Position numbers and translations under genes: made by a program
Notes under the pieces: generated by a model
Told to the model about the DNA's origin: nothing
Database searches by the model: none
The model's input: the letters and a program-made list of their open reading frames with translations, nothing else
In this document: positions 56,758-64,000 of the stretch, piece by piece
Layout: each line of letters starts with the position of its first letter
Position numbering within the stretch: position 1 is the stretch's first letter
DNA from: Streptomyces caelestis
GTDB taxonomy: Bacteria > Actinomycetota > Actinomycetes > Streptomycetales > Streptomycetaceae
NCBI RefSeq assembly: GCF_001279005.1
Contig: NZ_LGCN01000265.1
Coordinates: 186,001-250,000 of the forward strand
Reading direction: 5' to 3'
Length of the DNA: 64,000 nt

Positions 56758-58092
56758 TCAGCGGGCCAGCGGCCACGCCGACAGCTCGGCCACGACCAGG
56801 GTCAGCAGGCCGAACAGGGCCAGCAGTGAGCCCGCGCGGAGCGCGGCGGCCCGGCGCAGCGTCCCCGTGGCCGCCCCGAGGCGCCGCAGCGCGGCGGTGG
56901 TGTCGGCGCGGGCCTGCCTGGCCTCGACGGCGGCCGTCAGCAGCGTCGCCGTCGTGCAGCCGGCCACCAGCAGCACCCCGAGCACGACGAGCGGGCCGAA
57001 GGAGGCGTCCTCGCGGTCGTGCAGCGAGGCCAGGGCGTACGCGGCCGACATCACCGCGCAGACCACGCCCAGCGGGCGTCCGAGGCGCGTGGCCTCGGCC
57101 ATGAGGACCCGTCCGGCCAGCAGGCGCGGCGCGCCGGGCCGTGCCGTCTGGAGCAGATGGCCGCACAGATGGGTGAGGCCGGGACCGGCCAGGGCGAGAC
57201 CGACGGCGGTCAGGGCCAGCCCGAGCAGCGCGGAGGGCCGGTCACCCGGCGTGCTCCCGCCGCCCGTACGGCTCGCGAAGGCCTCCACGGCCAGACCGAC
57301 CGCCAGCACCGCGACACCCCACGGCAGCCCGGACGGCGGCGCGAGCGGCACGGCGGGCGGGACCTCGGCGGAGACCTCGGGGGAGTCGGGGGAGGCCTCC
57401 GTCGAGGTCCGGGGAGCGTCCCCGTCCTGCTCCGGTGCCGCCCCGGCCGTACGCCGGCCGCGTGCCGCCGTCCCCAGCTGCCTGCCGAACCGGCCGTACG
57501 ACCCGAACGACTCGCGCACCGCCGTACGCCGGTACGCGCCGAACCGGCCGTACGTCCGCCCCGCGCGGGCCGCGTAAGCCGCCGGCTCACGCGGCCGCAG
57601 CGCCACCGCCACGGCCGCCGACGCACTCAGCGGCACCAGCGCCAGCAGGGTCAGGGCGGCCGGCAGCGGAAGCGGCCGGCCGGCGGCGAGGAAGTCCGTC
57701 GCGGCGCCCTCGAAGGGCGTGCCGGTGAGGTCGCCGCGCAGCTGGAGGAAGACCAGCAGGGCCAGCGTCGAGCCCAGCACGCAGGACAGCGCCGTGGTGG
57801 CCGCGGAGAGCGCCACCAGCCGGGCGGGGCCGAGCCCGATCGCCGACAGGCCGGTCCGGGGCCGGGTGCCCGGATCGGTGCGGGCGACCGCGACCGCGAA
57901 GTGCACGGTGGCCGCCAGCGGGACCGCGCACCAGGCCAGCCGGAGCGCCGAGGCGGACGGGTCGGGGTGGTTCAGCGCGTGACCGAGGGCGCTGAGCAGC
58001 AGGAAGCCCGTGCCCGCGGACGCGGCCGCGACCAGGAGACGGCGCAGCTGGACGGCGGGGTGGGCGCCTCGGGTCAGACGGAGAGCGAGCAC
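56758..58092 (-). CDS. ABC transporter permease-like membrane protein
   Basis: The 444-residue protein has about eight to ten hydrophobic segments (LLVAAASAGTGFLLLSALGH; LLGLALTAVGLALAGPGL; SLLALFGLLTLVVAELSAWP) and a central Pro/Glu/Ser-rich cytoplasmic-looking stretch (SPDSPEVSAEVPPAVPLAPP). No FtsX or MacB signature is recognised. GTG 58092 (GGAAGG upstream) overlaps the ATPase stop by 19 bases, so the two proteins almost certainly form one system. The substrate or role is unknown. Confidence 0.72.
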   Translation of the reverse strand: MLALRLTRGAHPAVQLRRLLVAAASAGTGFLLLSALGHALNHPDPSASALRLAWCAVPLAATVHFAVAVARTDPGTRPRTGLSAIGLGPARLVALSAATTALSCVLGSTLALLVFLQLRGDLTGTPFEGAATDFLAAGRPLPLPAALTLLALVPLSASAAVAVALRPREPAAYAARAGRTYGRFGAYRRTAVRESFGSYGRFGRQLGTAARGRRTAGAAPEQDGDAPRTSTEASPDSPEVSAEVPPAVPLAPPSGLPWGVAVLAVGLAVEAFASRTGGGSTPGDRPSALLGLALTAVGLALAGPGLTHLCGHLLQTARPGAPRLLAGRVLMAEATRLGRPLGVVCAVMSAAYALASLHDREDASFGPLVVLGVLLVAGCTTATLLTAAVEARQARADTTAALRRLGAATGTLRRAAALRAGSLLALFGLLTLVVAELSAWPLAR

Positions 58093-58823
58093 GCCGCCCG
58101 GCCTTCCGGCTCGGCCGCCCCGGAGACCGGCGGCAGGTGTACGGTGCGCACGCGCCGTCCGTCGAGCAGCGGCACCGTGCGGTCGGCGAGGGCCGTGGTC
58201 TGCGGGTTGTCGGTCGCGAGGACCACCGTGATGCCGTGCGAGCGGGCCGCGGTGGTGAGCGTGCGCAGCACGTGGGTGCGGTCGACGCGGTGCAGCGGGG
58301 CGGTCGGCTCGTCGGCGAACAGCACCGAGGGCGCCGGGGCGAGGGCGCGGGCGATGCACACCCGCTGCCGCTCGGCCTGCGTCAGCTCCCCGGGGTGCTT
58401 GCGGGCCCCGTCGCCGATGTCGAGGCGCTCCAGCCACTCCAGGGCCGCCGTCCTGGCGCGGCGCCGGCCGACGCCGCGCAGCATCAGCGGCAGGGCGGTG
58501 TTCTCCCAGACGTTCAGCTCGGGCACCAGCAGCGGGTCCGGGTCGATCCAGCCGAAGTGGTCCCGGCGCAGCCGCTCGCGGACGGCCGGGCTCATGGTGT
58601 GCACGGGCACACTGTTGAACCAGACCTCGCCGCTGCGTGCGGTCAGCAGGCCGGACAGACAGCGCAGCAGGGTCGTCTTGCCGCTGCCGCGCGGGCCGCC
58701 GACGGCGAGGATCTCGCCCTCCCGGACACCGAGCGAGACCCCGCTCAGTCCGGGCGAGCCGTCGTCGTACCGGTAGTGCAGGGCTCGCGCCCAGAGCACG
58801 TCGTTGTCCGGTGGGGCCACCAT
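58074..58823 (-). CDS. ABC-type ATP-binding protein with atypical signature and H-loop
   Basis: The 249-residue protein has Walker A GGPRGSGKTT, Walker B SVLFADEPTA and the MacB/LolD-like layout. The signature motif reads LTQAERQRV instead of LSGGQ, and the H-loop is LATDNPQT with Asp where His is normally found, both predicted to lower ATP hydrolysis. ATG 58823 (GAGG eight bases upstream) is preferred to GTG 58832. Together with the downstream permease it resembles Streptomyces ABC pairs tied to peptide or stress response, but no partner gene is adjacent. Confidence 0.82.
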   Translation of the reverse strand: MVAPPDNDVLWARALHYRYDDGSPGLSGVSLGVREGEILAVGGPRGSGKTTLLRCLSGLLTARSGEVWFNSVPVHTMSPAVRERLRRDHFGWIDPDPLLVPELNVWENTALPLMLRGVGRRRARTAALEWLERLDIGDGARKHPGELTQAERQRVCIARALAPAPSVLFADEPTAPLHRVDRTHVLRTLTTAARSHGITVVLATDNPQTTALADRTVPLLDGRRVRTVHLPPVSGAAEPEGRAACSLSV

Positions 58824-58953
58824 GGCGTACACCTCGGTTCGGATCGGAAATGCCGTGCGCGGTTCGGGTAAGTCCCCCGTCCGGGGGAACGAAGGCAGGG
58901 CCGATCGGTCACTCGCACGCTAGGCAGGCCGCGACGAGAGGCGGGACAGCACA

Positions 58954-59000
58954 CGGCCCCGGACGCCCGTTTCTCACTCGAACGGGCGGCACCGGGGCCG
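58954..59000 (-). terminator. Terminator of the aminotransferase operon
   Basis: Bipartite hairpin: CGGCCCCGG with CCGGGGCCG as outer stem and GCCCGTT with AACGGGC inside. It lies 40 bases downstream of the aminotransferase stop on the minus strand. Confidence 0.7.
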
Positions 59001-59040
59001 GTGTTGATCATTCAGAAGGAAGATCGGAACCTCCAATGGC

Positions 59041-60414
59041 CTACAGCTTGGTCCAGGCCTCCGAGAGGGTCGCGCGCAGGATCTGCTCGATCTCGTCGAA
59101 GGTCTCCTGGTTCGAGATCAGCGGCGGGGCGAGCTGGACGACCGGGTCGCCGCGGTCGTCGGCACGGCAGTACAGGCCGTTCTCGAAGAGCTTCTTCGAC
59201 AGGAAGCCGTACAGGACGCGCTCGGTCTCGTCGGCGTCGAAGGACTCCTTGGTGTTCTTGTCCTTGACCAGCTCGATGCCGTAGAAGAAGCCGTTGCCGC
59301 GGACGTCGCCGACGATCGGCAGGTCGTGCAGCTTCTCCAGGGTCGCGCGGAAGGCGCCCTCGTGGTCCAGCACGTGCTGGTTGAGGCCCTCGCGCTCGAA
59401 CAGGTCGAGGTTGGCGATGCCCACGGCCGCCGAGACCGGGTGGCCGCCGAAGGTGTAGCCGTGCAGGAAGGTGTTGTCGCCCCGGTAGAACGGCTCGGCC
59501 AGGCGGTCGGAGACGATGCACGCACCGATGGGGGAGTAACCCGAGGTCATGCCCTTGGCGCAGGTGATCATGTCCGGCACGTAGCCGAACTTGTCGCACG
59601 CGAAGGTGGTGCCGAGCCGGCCGAAGGCGCAGATGACCTCGTCGGAGACGAGCAGCACGTCGTACCGGTCGCAGATCTCGCGCACCCGCTGGAAGTAGCC
59701 GGGCGGGGGCGGGAAGCAGCCGCCGGCGTTCTGCACCGGCTCCAGGAAGACGGCCGCGACCGTGTCCGGGCCCTCGAAGAGGATCTGCTGCTCGATCTGG
59801 TCGGCGGCCCAGCGGCCGAACGCCTCGGGGTCGTCGCCGTGGATCGGCGCCCGGTAGATGTTGGTGTTGGGCACCTTGTGCGCGCCCGGCACCAGCGGCT
59901 CGAACGGGGCCTTCAGGGCCGGCAGTCCGGTGATGGACAGGGCGCCCTGCGGGGTGCCGTGGTAGGCCACCGCGCGGGATATGACCTTGTACTTGGTCGG
60001 CTTGCCGGTCAGCTTGAAGTACTGCTTGGCGAGCTTCCAGGCGGTCTCCACCGCCTCGCCGCCGCCGGTGGTGAAGAAGACCTTGTTGAGGTCGCCCGGG
60101 GCCTCGTGCGCGAGCCGCTCCGCGAGCTCCACGGCCTTGGGGTGGGCGTAGGACCACACGGGGAAGAAGGCCAGCTCCTGGGCCTGCTTGGCGGCGGTCT
60201 CCGCGAGTTCCTGGCGGCCGTGGCCCGCCTGCACCACGAACAGGCCCGCGAGGCCGTCGAGGTAGCGCCTGCCCTTGTCGTCGTAGATGTGGGTGCCCTC
60301 GCCCCGGACGATGGTGGGGACGGGGGAGTTCTCGTACGAGGACATGCGGGTGAAGTGCATCCACAGGTGGTCGTACGCGGACCTGCTGAGGTCCTCGGTG
60401 CTGCCGGTGCTCAC
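59041..60414 (-). CDS. Class III aminotransferase, probable amine (putrescine/omega-amino) pyruvate transaminase
   Basis: PLP-dependent transaminase of 457 residues. PLP-binding Lys287 lies in ITCAKGMTSGYSPIGA; other family motifs are RRYLDGLAGLFVVQAGHG, VFFTTGGGEAVETAWKLA, AAVFLEPVQNAGGCFPPPPG and VLLVSDEVICAFGRLGTTFA. The family includes GABA, putrescine and beta-alanine transaminases. Its 5' neighbour is an Lrp regulator two bases away, and a gamma-aminobutyraldehyde-type dehydrogenase is divergent, so polyamine or diamine catabolism via aldehyde and acid is the best reading; I recall the same trio in S. coelicolor. GTG 60414 is the start. Confidence 0.85.
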   Translation of the reverse strand: MSTGSTEDLSRSAYDHLWMHFTRMSSYENSPVPTIVRGEGTHIYDDKGRRYLDGLAGLFVVQAGHGRQELAETAAKQAQELAFFPVWSYAHPKAVELAERLAHEAPGDLNKVFFTTGGGEAVETAWKLAKQYFKLTGKPTKYKVISRAVAYHGTPQGALSITGLPALKAPFEPLVPGAHKVPNTNIYRAPIHGDDPEAFGRWAADQIEQQILFEGPDTVAAVFLEPVQNAGGCFPPPPGYFQRVREICDRYDVLLVSDEVICAFGRLGTTFACDKFGYVPDMITCAKGMTSGYSPIGACIVSDRLAEPFYRGDNTFLHGYTFGGHPVSAAVGIANLDLFEREGLNQHVLDHEGAFRATLEKLHDLPIVGDVRGNGFFYGIELVKDKNTKESFDADETERVLYGFLSKKLFENGLYCRADDRGDPVVQLAPPLISNQETFDEIEQILRATLSEAWTKL

Positions 60415-60416
60415 GA

Positions 60417-60920
60417 TTATCGGGTTCCCCACATGTAGGTCTGCTTCTTGAGCTTGAGGTAGACGAAACTCTCGGTGGAGCGCACCCCGGGAACGGCCCG
60501 GATGCGTCCGTTGATGACCTCCAGGAGGTGGTCGTCGTCCTCGCAGACGATCTCGACCATGAGGTCGAAGGACCCCGCGGTCATCACCACGTACTCGCAC
60601 TCGTCCATGGCGGTCAGCGCGTCGGCCACGGCCTCCACGTCGCCCTCGACGTGGATCCCGACCATCGCCTGGCGGCGGAAGCCCACGGTGAGCGGGTCCG
60701 TGACGGCGACGATCTGCATCACGCCCTGGTCGAGGAGCTTCTGGACGCGCTGGCGCACGGCGGCCTCCGACAGGCCCACGGCCTTGCCGATGGCGGCGTA
60801 CGGCCGGCGGCCGTCCTCCTGGAGCTGCTCGATGATGGCGAGGGAGACGGCGTCCAGCGGGGGACGGCCGCCGTTCTTGGACTCGCGGGAGTCCTTCGGA
60901 TCTGCGCTTCGACTGGCCAC
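60417..60920 (-). CDS. Lrp/AsnC-family transcriptional regulator
   Basis: The 167-residue protein has an N-terminal HTH (LDAVSLAIIEQLQEDGRRPY, AAIGKAVGLSEAAVRQRVQK) and a C-terminal RAM/AsnC ligand-binding domain (VMTAGSFDLMVEIVCEDDDH; GVRSTESFVYLKLKKQTYMW). It is the first gene of the minus-strand operon and divergent from the aldehyde dehydrogenase gene, the usual arrangement for a local regulator sensing an amino acid or amine. GTG 60920 has a weak SD. Confidence 0.92.
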   Translation of the reverse strand: MASRSADPKDSRESKNGGRPPLDAVSLAIIEQLQEDGRRPYAAIGKAVGLSEAAVRQRVQKLLDQGVMQIVAVTDPLTVGFRRQAMVGIHVEGDVEAVADALTAMDECEYVVMTAGSFDLMVEIVCEDDDHLLEVINGRIRAVPGVRSTESFVYLKLKKQTYMWGTR

Positions 60921-61142
60921 GGTGCCACTGTGCACGACGTATCGACAGTTTCGCAAGGCTTGATCGATGAATTTCGTTGTCTGAAGCGTCTCTGCTTGCG
61001 GATTTCGCAGGAGTGGGGCGGGTGGGGGTGTTGAAAACATCAGCTGTCGGTCTAGGGTGGGTTTCTCAGAGGCTGGACACTCGACATTTCTCGACACCCC
61101 AGACACCTCGGACACCCACGAGGAACACCAGGAGGGCCTGCA
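60921..61142. promoter_or_regulatory. Divergent control region of Lrp operon and aldehyde dehydrogenase
   Basis: 222 bases with TTTCG copies at 60949, 60972 and 61003, two within TTTCGCA, on a moderately A/T-rich background. They may mark Lrp contact points, though the spacing (23 and 31 bases) is not regular. The plus-strand promoter is listed separately. Confidence 0.4.
61031..61058 (+). promoter_or_regulatory. Promoter of the aldehyde dehydrogenase gene
   Basis: TTGAAA (61031-61036) and TAGGGT (61053-61058) are separated by 16 bases, giving a leader of about 78 nt. The gene SD is GGAGGG shortly before GTG 61143. Confidence 0.65.
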
Positions 61143-62582
61143 GTGAGCACCGAGCTGCGTCGTCTGCGCAACTACATCGGCGGTGAGTTCCGGGACGCCG
61201 CCGACGGCCGGACCACCGAGGTGGTCAACCCCGCGACGGGCGAGGCGTACGCGACCGCTCCGCTGTCCGGGCAGGCGGATGTGGACGCCGCGATGGCGGC
61301 CGCCGCCGAGGCGTTCCCCGGCTGGCGCGACACCACCCCGGCCGAGCGCCAGAAGGCCCTGCTGAAGATCGCGGACGCCTTCGAGGAGCGCGCCGAGGAA
61401 CTCGTCGCGGCCGAGGTGGAGAACACGGGCAAGCCCGTCGGGCTGACCCGCACCGAGGAGATCCCGCCGATGGTGGACCAGATCCGCTTCTTCGCGGGTG
61501 CGGCGCGGATGCTGGAGGGCAAGGGCGCCGGCGAGTACATGGAGGGGCTGACCTCCTTCGTGCGCCGCGAGCCGGTCGGCGTCTGCGCGCAGGTCGCGCC
61601 CTGGAACTACCCGATGATGATGGCCGTGTGGAAGTTCGCCCCGGCGATCGCCGCGGGCAACACGGTCGTCCTGAAGCCCTCGGACACCACCCCGGCCTCC
61701 ACGGTCCTGCTCGCCGGGATCCTCGGCTCGATCCTGCCCAAGGGCGTCTTCAACGTCGTCTGCGGCGACCGCGACACCGGCCGACTGATGGTCGAGCACC
61801 CCACCCCGGCGATGGCGTCCATCACCGGCTCGGTGCGCGCCGGCATGTCGGTCGCCGAATCCGCGTCCAAGGACCTCAAGCGGGTCCACCTGGAACTGGG
61901 CGGCAAGGCCCCGGTCGTCGTCTTCGAGGACACCGACGTCGCCAAGGCCGTCGAGGGCATCTCGGAGGCGGGCTTCTTCAACGCCGGACAGGACTGCACG
62001 GCCGCCACGCGCGTCCTCGTGCACGAGTCGATCCACGACGAGTTCGTCTCCGCGCTCGCCGAGGCCGCCGCCGGCATGAAGACCGGTATGCCGGACGACG
62101 AGGACGTGTTCTTCGGTCCGCTCAACAACGCCAACCAGCTCAGGCAGGTCGAGGGCTTCATCGAGCGGCTGCCGGCGCACGCGCGCGTGGTCGCCGGCGG
62201 CAAGCGCGTCGGCGACAAGGGCTACTTCTACGCCCCGACCGTCGTCTCCGGCCTCAACCAGGACGACGAGATCGTCCAGAAGGAGGTCTTCGGTCCGGTC
62301 ATCACCGTCCAGTCCTTCACCGACGAGGACCAGGCCGTCGCGTACGCCAACGGCGTCGAGTACGCGCTGGCCTCCTCGGTGTGGACCAAGGACCACTCCC
62401 GCGCGATGCGGATGTCCAAGAGGCTGGACTTCGGCTGCGTGTGGATCAACACGCACATCCCGCTGGTCGCGGAGATGCCGCACGGCGGCTTCAAGAAGTC
62501 CGGCTACGGCAAGGACCTCTCGGCGTACGGCTTCGACGACTACACGCGGGTCAAGCACGTGATGACGTCCCTGGACGCGTAA
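61143..62582 (+). CDS. Aldehyde dehydrogenase, probable gamma-aminobutyraldehyde dehydrogenase
   Basis: NAD(P)-dependent ALDH superfamily enzyme of 479 residues. The catalytic Cys285 lies in FFNAGQDCTAATRV, the general-base Glu251 in VHLELGGKAPVVVFE, and the Rossmann PWNYPMMMAVWKFAPAIAAG carries the cofactor-binding and oxyanion residues. The substrate is inferred from the divergent transaminase and Lrp genes; GABA-aldehyde/betaine-aldehyde type by sequence feel. A strong terminator follows. Confidence 0.87.
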   Translation: MSTELRRLRNYIGGEFRDAADGRTTEVVNPATGEAYATAPLSGQADVDAAMAAAAEAFPGWRDTTPAERQKALLKIADAFEERAEELVAAEVENTGKPVGLTRTEEIPPMVDQIRFFAGAARMLEGKGAGEYMEGLTSFVRREPVGVCAQVAPWNYPMMMAVWKFAPAIAAGNTVVLKPSDTTPASTVLLAGILGSILPKGVFNVVCGDRDTGRLMVEHPTPAMASITGSVRAGMSVAESASKDLKRVHLELGGKAPVVVFEDTDVAKAVEGISEAGFFNAGQDCTAATRVLVHESIHDEFVSALAEAAAGMKTGMPDDEDVFFGPLNNANQLRQVEGFIERLPAHARVVAGGKRVGDKGYFYAPTVVSGLNQDDEIVQKEVFGPVITVQSFTDEDQAVAYANGVEYALASSVWTKDHSRAMRMSKRLDFGCVWINTHIPLVAEMPHGGFKKSGYGKDLSAYGFDDYTRVKHVMTSLDA

Positions 62583-62592
62583 GCGCCAAGGC

Positions 62593-62632
62593 GTCGGCCC
62601 CGGACGGTTGGACCACCGTCCGGGGCCGACGT
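62593..62632 (+). terminator. Terminator after the aldehyde dehydrogenase gene
   Basis: A 17-bp perfect stem (arms 62593-62609 and 62616-62632) with a 6-base loop, ten bases after the stop codon. Confidence 0.85.
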
Positions 62633-62654
62633 GTTCCCCGGGCCGATCCCATTT

Positions 62655-62683
62655 TTGAACATGTTCAACTCGGGGCGTACGCT
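62655..62683 (+). promoter_or_regulatory. Promoter with a palindromic operator over its -35
   Basis: TTGAAC (62655-62660) and TACGCT (62678-62683) are 17 bases apart. The perfect 14-bp palindrome TTGAACATGTTCAA (62655-62668) covers the -35. The -10 ends six bases before ATG 62690, so the mRNA is predicted to be leaderless. The palindrome resembles TetR-type operators. Confidence 0.7.
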
Positions 62684-62689
62684 GCTGCC

Positions 62690-63226
62690 ATGAGCGACAG
62701 AGCCGCCCTGCTCAAGGGCATCCGCGCCTGGCTGGCCTTCTTCGTCGTCTGCCTGGTGCTCAGCGGCGCCACCGCCTTCCCGCTGGTGCACGAACTGCGC
62801 TGGGCCGAGGACCTGCTCCGCTCCCTGTCGGCGCCGGAGCACCTCCCCGCCCTCATGGACTGGATCGAGCGCGTGCGCCAGGGGCTCGAGACCGCCGACG
62901 CCGAGTACCCGTTCCTCCTCTACGGCACCGACTGGCTCGCCTTCGCGCACCTCGTGATCGCGGTCGCCTTCCACGGTCCCTACCGCGACCCCGTCCGCAA
63001 CGTCTGGGTCGTCGAGTTCGGCATGATCGCCTGCGCCGGCGTCATCCCGCTCGCCCTGATCTGCGGCCCGGTCCGCGGCATCCCCTTCTGGTGGAGCGTC
63101 ATCGACATGGCGTTCGGCGTGTTCGGCGTGATCCCGCTGTACGTCGTACGCCGGAAGATCAAGCGGCTGGAGGCGCTCACGCCGCACACGACGCCGGCCC
63201 TCGTCACCCGAGGGCGGCCCGCTTGA
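62690..63226 (+). CDS. Small integral membrane protein, unknown function
   Basis: The 178-residue protein starts MSDRAALLKGIRAWLAFF and has four predicted membrane helices (AWLAFFVVCLVLSGATAFPL; DWLAFAHLVIAVAFHG; GMIACAGVIPLALICG; SVIDMAFGVFGVIPLYVV), with an amphipathic loop between helix 1 and 2 and a basic C-terminal tail. There are no catalytic motifs. No SD precedes the ATG, in keeping with a leaderless transcript. Its 3' end overlaps the convergent hydrolase gene by 23 bases. A TetR-like repressor encoded elsewhere is expected. Confidence 0.8.
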   Translation: MSDRAALLKGIRAWLAFFVVCLVLSGATAFPLVHELRWAEDLLRSLSAPEHLPALMDWIERVRQGLETADAEYPFLLYGTDWLAFAHLVIAVAFHGPYRDPVRNVWVVEFGMIACAGVIPLALICGPVRGIPFWWSVIDMAFGVFGVIPLYVVRRKIKRLEALTPHTTPALVTRGRPA

Positions 63227-64000
63227 TGCGCTCGGCGACCGGGTTCGGCGTCGTGTCCTTCGCGTCGGTGTCGGTGAGCGCGTACACGAGGGTGCGGCTC
63301 AGGTCCTCGGTCGCGGCGATCGCCGTGCTGTAGCCGGGGCGGGCGCCGGTCTTGAGCCAGTAGACCGTGCCCTCGTGCTCCCAGCGGGTCAGGCCCGCGC
63401 TGTAGGCGGCGCCCTTGATGTCCGTGGGAACCGTGAACATCTCCCGCAACTGCGGTTCGGGCACGATCTGCCCGCCGAAGAGAGCCGTGCCGAGCCGCTC
63501 CAGGTCGGCGGTGGTCGAGATCATGTCCCCGGCCGCCCAGCGGTCGGCCACGTTCCATTCGGTCACGTCCACGAGCCGGGTCGTCCCGTCCGGCCGGGGC
63601 GCCGCCTGGTAGCCGCGGTGGTGCGGTCCGCGGATGCGGGGGTCGGCGCCGGGGAAGTACGTGTGCTCCATCCCGGCGGGACGCAGCACGAGCCGGGTGG
63701 CCTCGGAGGCGTACGACCGCCCGGTCACCTTCTCGATCAGCATGCCGAGGATCGTGTAGTTGATGTTGAGGTACTGCTGCTGGTCACCGGCGGTGAACGC
63801 CGGGCCCTTGGCGACCGCCGACTTCACGACCCGCCGCGGGGTGAGCGTGTCGTAGCGGTGCGCGTACTGCTCCTCGAAGGTGTCGCCCCAACTGACGCCC
63901 GGCTGGATGCCGCTGGTGTGGTTCAGCAGGTTTCTTACGGTGACGGGCTCCTTGAACTCGGGGCCGAGCAGGCCGGGCAGGTAGCGCTCGATCGACGCGT
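63204..64000 (-). CDS. Beta-lactamase/D-alanyl-D-alanine carboxypeptidase family (S12-like) serine hydrolase, 3' part
   Basis: The frame is open to the window edge, so the N terminus with the SxxK nucleophile is missing. Visible segments include LLGPEFKEPVTVRNLLNHTS, GQQQYLNINYTILGMLIEKV-type residues around QYLNINYTILG, WAAGDMISTTADLERLGTAL and YWLKTGARPGYSTAIAA. Class C/S12 enzymes have YSN and H/KTG motifs; here the first reads YLN and the second KTG is kept. Substrate unknown. Confidence 0.8.
   Translation of the reverse strand, partial: ASIERYLPGLLGPEFKEPVTVRNLLNHTSGIQPGVSWGDTFEEQYAHRYDTLTPRRVVKSAVAKGPAFTAGDQQQYLNINYTILGMLIEKVTGRSYASEATRLVLRPAGMEHTYFPGADPRIRGPHHRGYQAAPRPDGTTRLVDVTEWNVADRWAAGDMISTTADLERLGTALFGGQIVPEPQLREMFTVPTDIKGAAYSAGLTRWEHEGTVYWLKTGARPGYSTAIAATEDLSRTLVYALTDTDAKDTTPNPVAERIKRAALG

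Overview
The window is a chromosomal segment of a Streptomyces species. Base composition is uniformly very high in G+C, many genes start with GTG, genes overlap as ATGA/GTGA, in-frame TTA codons are essentially absent, and there are Streptomyces-typical genes (whiG, nsdA, absB/rnc, glcP, an LAXTG sortase substrate, four tandem signal peptidases). As far as I remember, the gene order matches the conserved core region of S. coelicolor around recG-smc-ftsY-ffh-rpsP-whiG-rpsB-pyrH. No prophage, insertion sequence, CRISPR array, tRNA or rRNA gene was found. It is mostly core genome, with some accessory material after 53 kb.

Layout. 0-10 kb: end of a FakA/YloV-like gene, recG, rsmD-coaD, a DivIVA-like coiled-coil gene, yceD-rpmF-rnc-mutM, an HxlR regulator, a secreted or anchored CAP-domain protein, and acyP. 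10-18 kb: a 67-residue coiled-coil ORF with its own terminator, smc, the glucose permease glcP with an operator-like palindrome in its promoter, and ftsY. 17-28 kb: a prim-pol-like protein divergent from nsdA; the nitrogen cluster amtB-glnK-glnD with GlnR-like sites; ffh; a methyltransferase; and an HExxH (SprT-like) protein preceded by a 40-nt hairpin. 28-36 kb: the ribosome and secretion block rpsP-khpA-rimM-trmD-rplS, then sipW-sipX-sipY-sipZ, a Nudix hydrolase and a DUF2469 gene. 36-41 kb: yraN-yifB-dprA, whiG, a TetR regulator and a LytM-like protein. 41-49 kb: rpsB-tsf-pyrH-frr-cdsA, a SpoIIE-type phosphatase and rlmN. 49-53 kb: a TPP riboswitch and thiBPQ-like ABC genes. 53-64 kb: a multiply frameshifted maleylpyruvate-isomerase-like pseudogene, an LAXTG surface protein, a LOG-family protein, a VOC protein, a two-gene ABC system, an Lrp/aminotransferase operon divergent from an aldehyde dehydrogenase (probable amine or polyamine catabolism), a small membrane protein under an operator-like palindrome, and the 3' part of a serine hydrolase.

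How the genes fit together. The window links translation (rpsP, rplS, rpsB, tsf, frr, rimM, trmD, rlmN, rpmF, yceD), co-translational export (ffh, ftsY, four signal peptidases), chromosome organisation (smc, recG, DprA, YifB), nitrogen sensing (amtB/PII/GlnD), carbon uptake (glcP) and developmental control (whiG, nsdA, the DivIVA-like protein). The most interesting unexplained signals are regulatory: an 18-codon leader ORF interlocked with a hairpin before pyrH, a palindrome inside the glcP promoter, a palindrome over the -35 of an apparently leaderless membrane-protein gene, a structured 5' leader on the LAXTG gene, and the hairpin before the HExxH gene. Several proteins lack a canonical catalytic residue. 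All functional calls are from reading translations and motifs; no database search was run.
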